In this document: piece by piece, positions 7,494 through 15,771 of the stretch
Layout: each line of letters begins with the position of its first letter
Position numbering within the stretch: the first letter of the stretch is position 1
NCBI RefSeq assembly: GCF_900187295.1
Contig: NZ_LT906473.1
Location: 2,728,001 to 2,792,000 of the forward strand
Reading direction: 5' to 3'
Source: Corynebacterium cystitidis
GTDB lineage: Bacteria; Actinomycetota; Actinomycetes; Mycobacteriales; Mycobacteriaceae
DNA length: 64,000 nt
The notes under the pieces: generated by a model
What the model was told of the DNA's origin: nothing
The model's input: only the letters and a program-made list of their open reading frames with translations
Databases searched by the model: none
Made by a program: the position numbers and the translations under genes

Positions 7494-8558
7494 ATGTTCT
7501 TCTTCAGTAACTTCTTCAGGCGGATCAGGACTTACGTCGTAACCGCCACTTTTACCGTCGCATCCATCCTCTCATCCCTTATCCCTGGTATTCCGTCGCC
7601 GACCTTGCCAACCCCGCCGGTCACGACGACTACCTCCCCCACATCCCCGACCACCCCCTCGACAGAGCCTTCTGAGCCCTCTGAGCCAACCCCGGAGCCC
7701 TCTGAGCCCACCCCCGAGCCCTCTGAGCCAACCCCCGAACCGTCTGAGCCGTCTGAGCCGACCACCCCGGCTGAACCGACTGGCGTAATTAATTACGTCA
7801 GTCTGGGTGATTCCTACGCGGCCATGGGTTCTTTCAATGTCGGTCATGACGGCCCGTCCTACTGTTACCGTTCCCTCGACAACTACGGCCAGGTTATTCT
7901 GAATGGTGAGAAGATCGTAGGTACCGATGTCTCCTGCTCCGGCGCAGAAGCAGACAGTATCTACGGCCATCAGTGGGTTCCAAGAGCAGGTGCAATGCTT
8001 CCCCCGCAGGTTGATGCGCTGTCTGAGGACACCCAGCTTGTCTCCGTTACCGTTGGTGCCAATGACCTTGGTCAGTATGATTTCGGCCAGTGTGTTATCG
8101 GCGCTGTCCGCGAACAGAAAGTCAGTGACTGTGCTCCACAGTTTGAGGATAAGATCTGGACTGAGATGGACAACCTGCCAAGCGAGCTGGACAAGGCTTA
8201 CGCTGCAATCCGCGAGGCTGCCCCGAATGCACACATCGTCACTGGTGGCTATATGCCGATCCTCACCGAGAATGACCAGTGCCGCGAGACCGCGTTGGTC
8301 GGTCAAGCTGATAGGCAGCTGACTATCGACATGATCACCGAGTTAAACAAGGTCGTCGAAGCTGCAGCTAACCGCAACGGCGCAACCTATGTCATGCCAG
8401 AAGGTGCCGAGAACCACACCGCATGTGCAGCCCCGTCGGAGCGCTGGGTTGAGTTCCTCGGTTACCCGACCTCCACTTACCCGATGCACCCGACTAAGAT
8501 CGGTCACCGCAAGATGGCTGAAGCCATGCTCGAGGCTGCTGAACAGTTCGAATACTAA
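7494..8558 (+). CDS. Secreted SGNH/GDSL-type hydrolase with Pro/Glu/Ser/Thr-rich linker
   Basis: A 354-aa protein. Residues 1-30 (MFFFSNFFRRIRTYVV...) form a signal peptide with a basic start and hydrophobic core, so it is exported. Residues about 35-98 are low-complexity, with tandem PSEPTPE units. The catalytic domain shows SGNH block I GDSYAA (nucleophile Ser), block III GANDLG (Asn) and block V HPTKIGH (catalytic His, with the usual Asp position replaced by a HPxxxGH form seen in actinobacterial enzymes). Several cysteines suggest disulfides. The family hydrolyses esters or lipids; the substrate is unknown. The open frame reaches back to 7311, but the ATG at 7494 starts the signal peptide. 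A hairpin terminator follows directly. Confidence 0.9.
   Translation: MFFFSNFFRRIRTYVVTATFTVASILSSLIPGIPSPTLPTPPVTTTTSPTSPTTPSTEPSEPSEPTPEPSEPTPEPSEPTPEPSEPSEPTTPAEPTGVINYVSLGDSYAAMGSFNVGHDGPSYCYRSLDNYGQVILNGEKIVGTDVSCSGAEADSIYGHQWVPRAGAMLPPQVDALSEDTQLVSVTVGANDLGQYDFGQCVIGAVREQKVSDCAPQFEDKIWTEMDNLPSELDKAYAAIREAAPNAHIVTGGYMPILTENDQCRETALVGQADRQLTIDMITELNKVVEAAANRNGATYVMPEGAENHTACAAPSERWVEFLGYPTSTYPMHPTKIGHRKMAEAMLEAAEQFEY
7671..7766 (+). repeat. Tandem repeat encoding PSEPTPE units
   Basis: Imperfect 21-bp units (…CCCTCTGAGCCAACCCCGGAG…) repeat through the linker of the SGNH hydrolase, giving a rigid acidic spacer that would hold the catalytic domain away from the membrane. Confidence 0.7.
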
Positions 8559-8582
8559 CCTTAGCCTCTAGTCACCACAGCA

Positions 8583-8619
8583 AAAACCCGCTTTCCTACT
8601 CACTAGGAAAGCGGGTTTT
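8583..8619 (+). terminator. Rho-independent terminator after the SGNH hydrolase
   Basis: AAAACCCGCTTTCCT (8583-8597) pairs perfectly with AGGAAAGCGGGTTTT (8605-8619); 7-nt loop and a terminal T-run. Works in both directions in principle. Confidence 0.9.
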
Positions 8620-8743
8620 CTCGTGTGCTGGTGCAGGCTGACTTAGGTTGACACTGTTATGACCCTGGACATAGCACCTAATTCTTCAAACAAGAATATT
8701 TCAGAGTGACAGTTGGACTGGTGAGGGTAACTTTCAGTACTGT

Positions 8744-8996
8744 TCATTGCAATATCGTCAGCGCGTCACGCAGCTGGCCCGTGGCGTAGAGACGCAGACC
8801 CGCAGTGATGACCACGGCCTGGAGGCCTGCCTGCTCCCCTCCGGTGCGGATGATCCGCTCTCCCGACTGACCGAACAAGCGTGTGGTCCAAGTCTCCCCG
8901 TCCAAGGATCGCTCCGAGACAATGGTCAGCGAAATCACATCAGTATCGATCGGGTAGCCGGTGCGAGGGGCCATCAGGTGGTGAAAAGTGGCGTGT
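8744..8996 (-). pseudogene. apbE 3'-end fragment (duplicate)
   Basis: Encodes the last ~84 residues of an ApbE protein (HHLMAPRTGYPID, then TIVSERSLDGETWTTRLFGQ). About 115 bp (8878-8993) are almost identical to 17541-17656 in the intact apbE gene, with only two differences around the DPRTG codons: here the Asp of the Mg-binding region reads Ala. Beyond that stretch the two diverge in the last 40 codons. The catalytic and FAD-binding N-terminal parts are missing, so it is a relic. Residues before HHLM in the open frame are not ApbE-like. Confidence 0.85.
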
Positions 8997-9388
8997 GTGA
9001 CAAAAAGGCTACCGGGAATAGGCAGGCGCAACTTGAGGTATTGCCCGAAGAGGATCACTACTCCGTGGATCCTGGGGAAATTTTGGGAATGTATCTTCCT
9101 CAGTGAGCCCGAACTCTACAGGATATTCACAAATAAAATTTTTAGTGGACTAGTAGTTGAGAGCGGACTAGGCGGGTGAAAACCTGCTGCGTAAGATGCC
9201 TGCCACCGCCTGCTAGTCATCGCCTTACGGGTTCGTAAGTCAATCTATCGCCAGATGTAAGAAGAACTATTGCCTGTGATAGCTGAGAAGTCGCCGAGGC
9301 ACGAAAAACCTCACGACAGTTTTCTAACCCAAGCACCCCCATAGCTTCACACTTTCTGTGAAATGTGTCGCACTGTTCGGCAGTTACT
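8997..9388. other. Gene-free stretch upstream of the ECF/IrtAB-like operon
   Basis: About 390 bp without a credible gene. It contains short AT-rich segments and, at its right end, the promoter and DtxR box of the operon starting at 9413. Confidence 0.4.
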
Positions 9389-9407
9389 TAAGGATAGCCT
9401 AACCTAA
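9389..9407 (+). promoter_or_regulatory. DtxR box before the ECF transporter operon
   Basis: TAAGGATAGCCTAACCTAA matches 17 of 19 positions of the consensus TTAGGTTAGCCTAACCTAA. It ends only 5 bp before the ATG at 9413, which leaves no room for a Shine-Dalgarno site, so the message may be leaderless and directly blocked by DtxR-Fe. Confidence 0.8.
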
Positions 9408-9412
9408 TAGGC

Positions 9413-10036
9413 ATGAACGTTACTGAGTCCGTGTCTAGCGACACCGATAACGGAGGCAACACCACTACAAAGCGTTCTTCGCGTGCCGGTTTTGCTGACT
9501 CGGTCCTTGGCACACGTAACCTAATGATGGTTACCGCCCTTGCTGTTATCGGGCTGATCATCCTGATTCCACTGAACTACATTGCGCCTGCGGCTGGAGC
9601 CTCTCAGGATGCCGTGATGTTCGGAGTGGCGCTGATGGGGCTGTGGTGCTTTCCGTACTTGCTGCCCTCGGTTGTGGTAAAACGCCCTGGTTCTACGCTT
9701 GTAGCGTCGATCATTATGGGTGTGGTTTGTATCTTTACTACCCCATCCGGTCCGGCAGCCCTGATGGGCAACATAATCGGTGGATTGTTCCTAGAAGTCC
9801 CCCTGGCATTATTTCTTTACCGCAAGTACACGCTACCTGTGTTCCTTTTCGCTTCGGCCGTTTTCGGGGCGCTGAATGGTGTGTTGTACTTGGTGTTGCT
9901 TGAGCAGGTTGTGGGGATTTCTATTTCGGGCCCGATTGTTGCTCTTTCGATTGCGTCGTCGGTGGCGGGTGGGGCGGTTGCTTACGCTGTTGGGTCTGCT
10001 TTGAACAGGGCCGGGATGGGTAACCGTGAGCGCTGA
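9413..10036 (+). CDS. ECF transporter S component (MptD/Trep_Strep-like membrane protein)
   Basis: A 207-aa membrane protein with about five to six hydrophobic segments (for example LMMVTALAVIGLIILIP, LVASIIMGVVCIF, FLFASAVFGALNGVLYLVLL) after a polar 30-residue N-terminus. Size and position directly before a fused ECF ATPase/T protein identify it as the substrate-binding S component. It ends overlapping the next gene by 11 bp. Substrate cannot be read from the sequence; the DtxR box and the IrtAB-like pair downstream point to a metal-chelate. Assignment to a specific S family is tentative. Confidence 0.82.
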   Translation: MNVTESVSSDTDNGGNTTTKRSSRAGFADSVLGTRNLMMVTALAVIGLIILIPLNYIAPAAGASQDAVMFGVALMGLWCFPYLLPSVVVKRPGSTLVASIIMGVVCIFTTPSGPAALMGNIIGGLFLEVPLALFLYRKYTLPVFLFASAVFGALNGVLYLVLLEQVVGISISGPIVALSIASSVAGGAVAYAVGSALNRAGMGNRER

Positions 10037-12224
10037 GTCGGGTCGGGTGGCCAAGCAGTGGGAGACTAGCAGACTGAAGGTTCACTACCTAAATAACGAC
10101 CAGTGGGTGCTGGGTGGGGTAGATGCCGAAGCTCTGGTTGGCCAGGTCACGGCCGTGGTTGGCCCCTCGGGATGTGGCAAAACCACACTGATCCGAACGA
10201 TATGTGGCTTAATTCCGCACTGCCTCCCCACGGAATATAGTGGTGAGGCGGTTCTTGCTGGTTGCGAGGTTGCAGATGCTTCTATTGAGTTCCTGGCGGG
10301 GCAGGTAGCTTATGTTGGGCAGAACCCTGATGCCGCCGTGGTGATGCGCAATGTCTTCGATGAGGTGGCTTTTGCCTTAAGGAACCTGTGTGTTCCCGCT
10401 GAGGAAATCAAGGTGGCCGTTCTGCGGGCTTTAGCGCAGGTCGGCCTCGAGCAGGAGTTATGGGACAGCCCCTGGGATTTGTCCGGTGGCCAGCGTCAAA
10501 GGTTGGCCGTTGCAGCAGCGTTGGTGACGCAACCAAAGCTGCTTGTCCTCGATGAGCCGGTAGCCAATATCGACCCGGTTGGGCGACAGGAGTTTTATGC
10601 GTTGCTGCGTCAGATCAACGCGGATGGGGTGGGTATTGTCATGATTGATCATGACTTAAGCCCACTTGTTGACCTGTGTGATCAGATCGTCGCGCTGCGT
10701 TCTGACGGTACCCTCCTTGCCAGTGGTGCACCCGAGGTTGTTTTTCGCACCTACAGGCAGCAGCTTATCGACGAAGGTGTCTGGATTCCCGAGCAGTCAT
10801 CCCAAGATGACTGGATCCTGCACTCAGATCGCGTGCGCTACATGGAACGTAATGAGGGACAGTGGCAAGAGGTCGATGCCATCGACACCACTGGTGGCGG
10901 AGAAAGCGCCAATCTTAACGTACAGAACTTCCGCGTTCTGGGGCGCTCACCTGCGGTGGCATTGCGGCTGAAAGGAGGGGAATGCCTGAGCTTGCTCGGT
11001 ATCAATGGCTCCGGCAAGACATCACTATTGCATGCGATCGCGGGTCTGCTGCCACATGAGGCGGAGGAAGCTGATGTTTCGGGTAAGACGATTGCCTGTG
11101 GCAAGCACCATGTGGGTTTGATTTTTCAAAACCCGGAACACCAGATGGTCACGCCTTCGGTGAAGCGAGAACTAACTATCCAGGGCCTTAGCGATGCAGA
11201 GGCCGACCAGCTTTTAAAAGATTTCGATTTAGAAGATCATGCGACGCACCACCCCTTAACACTGTCGGGTGGGCAGATGCGACGGCTTTCGGTAGCAACC
11301 ATTGTGGCAGACAAGCACAAGGTTATTTTGTTGGATGAGCCGACCTACGGGCAGGATCAGAAAAACACTGAGGAGTTGCTTGCACTAATCCACCACCTGC
11401 AAGACAATGGCCACAGCATTGTCATGGCCACCCATGATCTTAAGCTGGCGAGGGAACACAGCACCCACCTGGTCGTGCTGCCGGAAAGAACAGTAGAGCA
11501 CGCGAGAAAACGTCTGGGGCAGCCTCCAACTGAACCTGCGCTGAACCCTTTCACTATCTTCCTGGCGATTATCCCGTTGATTGTAGCATTGTTTACTGTT
11601 CGTGCTGTAGAGCTCAACTTTGCAGTTCTTGGGTGTGCTTGCGTAGCGATGTTTTTTAGCAAGGTGACCCTGCTACGCAAAATCTTCAGTGCGGTAGGTG
11701 CTTTATTTATCACCGGCTTGCTATGGCTGCTTTTTACTTTCCAATACGATTTGGTTGGGCAACGTGTCGCACTCTACGACTATGGGCCAGAAGCGGTCGC
11801 CGCAACGGCGATCGGTGCTTCACTGGCATTGGTCCTGCTAAGTGGGATGGCAGCTACACCCGAGGCTTTTCTAAGCGCGCTGACCACGACGTGGAAGATG
11901 CCTTACCGCATCACCGCAGCAGCAACGGCAGCTGTGATGTTCACTGAACGGTTCTACCTTGATTTCCGTTTACTTCGCACAGCTCGCGCCTTAAGAGGTA
12001 TCGGCAACCCACTCAGCCGCTGGTTCTCCAGCTTTCTTCCCCTAGCAATCTTGGCCGTGCAACACGCGGAACGGGTGTCTTTATCAATGGACTCCCGCGG
12101 ATTTGGCGCATTCAAACGCAGCACGCAAATGTTAAATATTCGCTGGCGGCTCCGTGACTGGCTGATCATTATCGCTGCCTGTGCTGTGGCAGCAGGAATT
12201 ATTATTTTAGGAGGAATCGCATGA
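10026..12224 (+). CDS. Fused ECF transporter protein: two ABC ATPase domains plus T transmembrane domain
   Basis: A 732-aa fusion. ATPase 1 (about 15-260): Walker A VGPSGCGKTTL, signature LSGGQRQRLAV, Walker B LLVLDEP. ATPase 2 (about 300-495): Walker A GINGSGKTSL, signature LSGGQMRRLSV, Walker B VILLDEP. The C-terminal 230 residues form an ECF-T domain with several membrane helices and the coupling motif SMDSRGF (an Ala-Arg-Gly-type motif). Thus one chain supplies EcfA1, EcfA2 and EcfT, energising the S component encoded just upstream. Starts at a GTG overlapping the S gene and overlaps the next gene by 4 bp (ATGA), so translation is coupled. Confidence 0.93.
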   Translation: MSAESGRVAKQWETSRLKVHYLNNDQWVLGGVDAEALVGQVTAVVGPSGCGKTTLIRTICGLIPHCLPTEYSGEAVLAGCEVADASIEFLAGQVAYVGQNPDAAVVMRNVFDEVAFALRNLCVPAEEIKVAVLRALAQVGLEQELWDSPWDLSGGQRQRLAVAAALVTQPKLLVLDEPVANIDPVGRQEFYALLRQINADGVGIVMIDHDLSPLVDLCDQIVALRSDGTLLASGAPEVVFRTYRQQLIDEGVWIPEQSSQDDWILHSDRVRYMERNEGQWQEVDAIDTTGGGESANLNVQNFRVLGRSPAVALRLKGGECLSLLGINGSGKTSLLHAIAGLLPHEAEEADVSGKTIACGKHHVGLIFQNPEHQMVTPSVKRELTIQGLSDAEADQLLKDFDLEDHATHHPLTLSGGQMRRLSVATIVADKHKVILLDEPTYGQDQKNTEELLALIHHLQDNGHSIVMATHDLKLAREHSTHLVVLPERTVEHARKRLGQPPTEPALNPFTIFLAIIPLIVALFTVRAVELNFAVLGCACVAMFFSKVTLLRKIFSAVGALFITGLLWLLFTFQYDLVGQRVALYDYGPEAVAATAIGASLALVLLSGMAATPEAFLSALTTTWKMPYRITAAATAAVMFTERFYLDFRLLRTARALRGIGNPLSRWFSSFLPLAILAVQHAERVSLSMDSRGFGAFKRSTQMLNIRWRLRDWLIIIAACAVAAGIIILGGIA

Positions 12225-14002
12225 CCACAAAGAATGCATCGGCGAATAACACATCAGACGGTGCAGAACAGGAAAGTGAGCAGCAGCAGGTCAGCGTGTC
12301 TGAGCTGATCAAACCTGCCCGGTCTGCAATGGTCGTGGCGACCTTCCTTACCGGTCTGGGTGCTGTGTTGAAGTTAGCTCCGTTTGTTGCGTTGCACCAG
12401 ATGGCGGCAATCTGGCTTGGCGGCGAAGTGCTTTGGGAGAGTGTGTGGGGCTGGGTGGTAGTAGCTATTGGCGGTCTTTTTCTGGGCCAGCTGTGTTATA
12501 TGCTCGGTCTGGGTGTTACACACCTTGCGGAGGTGAGATTGCGTGATTATCTTCGTCGTCAAGTGCTTTCGGTGCTGGCGCGAATACCTTTAGGCAAGGT
12601 CTCACAGGTGCCACGGGGCACCATCCGCAAGATGGTCGTGGACGATACTACGTCGATTCATACCCTTGTTGCCCATGGTCCGGGTGATGCCACAAATGCT
12701 GTAGTGACAGTGTTGGCCGGATGTATCTATTTGCTGTGGGTGGATTGGCGTTTTACTCTCACGCTTTTTGCCATTGTTACCGTGCTATTGGCGGTTGTGA
12801 TTATTCCGTCCATGCGTGGGTATGGGAGCGCAACCGAAGAATACGGGAGGGCGCAAACCAACCTAGCAGCCGCATCAGTAGAGATGCTTGAAGGCATCCA
12901 AGAAATCAAAAATTTCCAGGCGGCTGAGGCAACACGTACTCGCTACAACGCTGCCCGCGAAGAATTTACCGAGATTACATATAAATGGATAGAAAGATCC
13001 GGTAAAGCAGTCTCGTTGGGCGGTGCTCTCTTACGCCCTGCCATTATCTCCGTGTTAGTGGCAATCCTTGTGGCAGTCTTCGTCTCCCAAGGTTGGATGG
13101 CACTCGAAGACACTTTGCCTTTCTTCCTTCTAGTGCCTTCAATTCCCGAAGGAGTAAGCACCCTGCTTACCTTGTGGCAACACCTCTATAACGCCTCAAT
13201 GGCTAGCCAGACCACCGGCAGGCTTTTGGCTGAGGAGCACATGCCAGAAGGCATCAAGTCCCGTGAGGATGTTCGTGATGCCACCGTGGAGATGCAGCAC
13301 GTCACATTCGGCTACGAGGAGGGTGAGCCGGTGCTGCACGATATTAGTTTTATAGCTACACCGGGAACGGTGACTGCCATTGTTGGCCCCTCTGGTAGTG
13401 GCAAATCAACAATCGGGCTGTTAGCTGCCAGGTTCTATGACGTTGATGACGGCGTGGTCACGATCGGTGGGGTAGATGTGCGTGAGCTCAGCTTCGAGGC
13501 GCTGCTTTCAAGTGTTGCCATTGTGCTCCAAGACGTTGCCCTGTCCAATGATTCCGTGCACGACAATATTGTGCTGGGTAGCCCGGGTGCAACGCGGGAG
13601 CAAGTCATTGCTGCAGCAAAAATTGCACAGATTCATGAGCGCATTATGGAGATGCCGGACGGTTACGACACCGTGCTTGGTAGTACCGGTGGTTATCTAT
13701 CAGGCGGAGAAAAGCAAAGAGTAGCGCTGGCGCGAACCGTGCTGCAAGACACCCCGATCATTATTTTGGATGAGGCAACAGCACAGGCAGACCCTGATTC
13801 CGAGCGGGCAATTCATGAGGCGATCTCACAGGTGGTCAAAGACCGCACCGTGATCATGATTGCGCACCGTCTGAGCACCATCCAGGCTGCGGATCAGATT
13901 TTGGTGATAGAAAACGGACGCATCGCAGAATGCGGCCAGCATAAAGAATTGTTAGAGGCGGGTGGAACCTACGCGTCCATGTGGAACTTGGCGGAGGGTT
14001 AA
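12221..14002 (+). CDS. ABC transporter half-molecule, exporter fold (IrtA/YbtP-like), first partner
   Basis: A 593-aa protein: soluble N-terminus, six-helix transmembrane domain (about 30-330) and ATPase domain (about 350-590) with Walker A IVGPSGSGKSTI, signature LSGGEKQRVALA, Walker B IIILDEATAQADPDSE and the H-loop IAHRLSTI. Exporter-type half-transporters encoded as tandem pairs next to iron genes (IrtAB, YbtPQ) import ferric siderophores instead of exporting. The DtxR-boxed operon and the ECF module argue for uptake of a metal chelate here. ATG overlaps the preceding TGA. Direction and substrate are inferred. Confidence 0.88.
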   Translation: MTTKNASANNTSDGAEQESEQQQVSVSELIKPARSAMVVATFLTGLGAVLKLAPFVALHQMAAIWLGGEVLWESVWGWVVVAIGGLFLGQLCYMLGLGVTHLAEVRLRDYLRRQVLSVLARIPLGKVSQVPRGTIRKMVVDDTTSIHTLVAHGPGDATNAVVTVLAGCIYLLWVDWRFTLTLFAIVTVLLAVVIIPSMRGYGSATEEYGRAQTNLAAASVEMLEGIQEIKNFQAAEATRTRYNAAREEFTEITYKWIERSGKAVSLGGALLRPAIISVLVAILVAVFVSQGWMALEDTLPFFLLVPSIPEGVSTLLTLWQHLYNASMASQTTGRLLAEEHMPEGIKSREDVRDATVEMQHVTFGYEEGEPVLHDISFIATPGTVTAIVGPSGSGKSTIGLLAARFYDVDDGVVTIGGVDVRELSFEALLSSVAIVLQDVALSNDSVHDNIVLGSPGATREQVIAAAKIAQIHERIMEMPDGYDTVLGSTGGYLSGGEKQRVALARTVLQDTPIIILDEATAQADPDSERAIHEAISQVVKDRTVIMIAHRLSTIQAADQILVIENGRIAECGQHKELLEAGGTYASMWNLAEG

Positions 14003-14007
14003 ACACA

Positions 14008-15729
14008 ATGTGGGATGTACTGAAGCGCGTTGTTGATGAACGCGAAATAAAAATCATGGTGTATTGGTCTGCGGTTTCGGCCGCACTCCAAGGCATTACT
14101 TTAAGTTTGCTGATTCCTTTCCTCCGGGCCCTGTATGCCCGCGAAGAGGCGACGAATTGGCTGATCGCAGTAGTGGTGTGTGGCGTTATCACTTTCACGG
14201 TAGAAGCGCTCGCCTTGCGTCACTCGAATAAGGTCAGTGTTTATTATGTCTGCGACACCATGCTCCAGCGAGTGTCCAACAAAGTACTGAATCTTCCACT
14301 GGGTTGGTTTAGTGCCGCGAACCAAGCAAAGGTGGCCACAACAAACACCACGCATGTCAGCACCCTTTCTCACTTGGGCCAGATGCTCATTCCTCAGCTC
14401 ACTAGTGCCTTTATTGTTCCCATCGTGCTGGTGATCGCCGTCTTGTTCTTTGACTGGCGCCTTAGCGTGATCATGCTGGCAGCAGTACTTCCGTTGTGGT
14501 TGGTGTGGAAGTCCATGCGGGTGTCAATCACCCGGTCCAATGAGGTGTCTACTACCGCAGCAGTCAGCGCGGCTGCCCGGCTGGTGGAATTTGCTCGCCT
14601 GCAGCCGGTGCTTCGGGCGGTGGGTGTGGCTGGGTCGTGGCAGCCGGTGATCAGCGCGGTCGATGCTGATACGAAAGCTGCTGCTCAAGCCATGAAAATT
14701 CAGGGACGGCCGGCACAGTTTTTCCTGATTATTGTTAATGCGGTTTTCGCTGTTGTTCTTGCCTGTGGGGTTGCGTTTGTGTTCCGTGGCTCAATGGAAC
14801 CGGTGGTATTTGTTGTCATTTTGGCTACCGTGGCACGAACAACCTTCCCCCTTGCCCAGGCATCTCTACTGGCTGGCGAATTAGACAACACTACGGTGGC
14901 CGCCAGTTCGGTTGCGGAGATCCTCGATACCGACACCCTTCCGGAACCCAGTGTGCCTGCCAGCCCGGCAAACAGTGACGTTGTCTTAGCAGATGTCTCT
15001 TTCAGCTATGAGGAACGCCAGATTCTACACCAGCTTTCCCTGACAGCCCCAGCAGGTGAGATGACCGCGATTGTGGGGCCGTCGGGAAGTGGAAAGACGA
15101 CTATCCTTAGGCTGATTGCGCGCTTCTGGGATGTTAATTCAGGAAGCGTGAAGGTCGGTGGAGTGAACGTGAAAGACATGCCGCATGACCAGTTGATGGG
15201 CATGGTGTCCATGGTGTTTCAGGATGTCTATCTCTTCAACACTACGATCCGGGAGAATCTGCGTATCGCGCGCCCCGACGCCACCGATGAGGAACTTCAA
15301 GAGGCAGCACGCAGGGCCCGCCTCGACGTGGCGATTGAGGCCTTGCCGCATGGCTGGGATACCCAGGTCGGTCCGGCCGGTTTGAGCTTGTCTGGTGGGG
15401 AACGCCAGCGTGTGGCCATCGCCCGAGCGTTTATTAAAGACGCCCCTATTTTGCTTCTCGACGAAATCACGTCTGCCCTTGATGGTGAAAACGAATCCGC
15501 GATCGCCGAGGTAATCACAGAGTTGGCCAAGGGGCGTACGGTGATTGTGGTGGCACACCGCCTGAACACGATCCGAAACGCAGACAGCATTTACGTGCTT
15601 GGTGTGGGTAAAGACGGTGCTTATGTGGCACAACATGGTACCAGCGCGGAACTTTCGAAACAGCCGGGGCCATTCCGTGACTTCAAGGAGTCATCACAGG
15701 CGGTGACCAGGTGGCAGATTAAGAGTTAA
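14008..15729 (+). CDS. ABC transporter half-molecule, exporter fold (IrtB/YbtQ-like), second partner
   Basis: A 573-aa protein of the same design: transmembrane domain (about 15-310), ATPase domain with Walker A IVGPSGSGKTTI, Q-loop VFQDVYLFN, signature LSGGERQRVAIA, Walker B ILLLDEITSALD and H-loop VAHRLNTI. ATG 14008 has GGAGGG 9 bp before it and avoids overlap with the upstream stop (14002); an in-frame GTG at 13981 would overlap it. Note the Walker B-D segment has Ile after the catalytic Glu (DEITS) instead of Ala, a form also seen in one half of heterodimeric siderophore importers. It probably forms a heterodimer with the preceding gene product. Last gene of the operon. Confidence 0.88.
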   Translation: MWDVLKRVVDEREIKIMVYWSAVSAALQGITLSLLIPFLRALYAREEATNWLIAVVVCGVITFTVEALALRHSNKVSVYYVCDTMLQRVSNKVLNLPLGWFSAANQAKVATTNTTHVSTLSHLGQMLIPQLTSAFIVPIVLVIAVLFFDWRLSVIMLAAVLPLWLVWKSMRVSITRSNEVSTTAAVSAAARLVEFARLQPVLRAVGVAGSWQPVISAVDADTKAAAQAMKIQGRPAQFFLIIVNAVFAVVLACGVAFVFRGSMEPVVFVVILATVARTTFPLAQASLLAGELDNTTVAASSVAEILDTDTLPEPSVPASPANSDVVLADVSFSYEERQILHQLSLTAPAGEMTAIVGPSGSGKTTILRLIARFWDVNSGSVKVGGVNVKDMPHDQLMGMVSMVFQDVYLFNTTIRENLRIARPDATDEELQEAARRARLDVAIEALPHGWDTQVGPAGLSLSGGERQRVAIARAFIKDAPILLLDEITSALDGENESAIAEVITELAKGRTVIVVAHRLNTIRNADSIYVLGVGKDGAYVAQHGTSAELSKQPGPFRDFKESSQAVTRWQIKS

Positions 15730-15771
15730 AGTCGATCGCCCCTGGGCCACTAGCCCACTCCTAGTTGGCGG

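Noticed and set aside
7532..7765. Minus-strand frame with repeats of SEGSGVG
   Set aside because: It is the antisense image of the PSEPTPE linker in the SGNH hydrolase.
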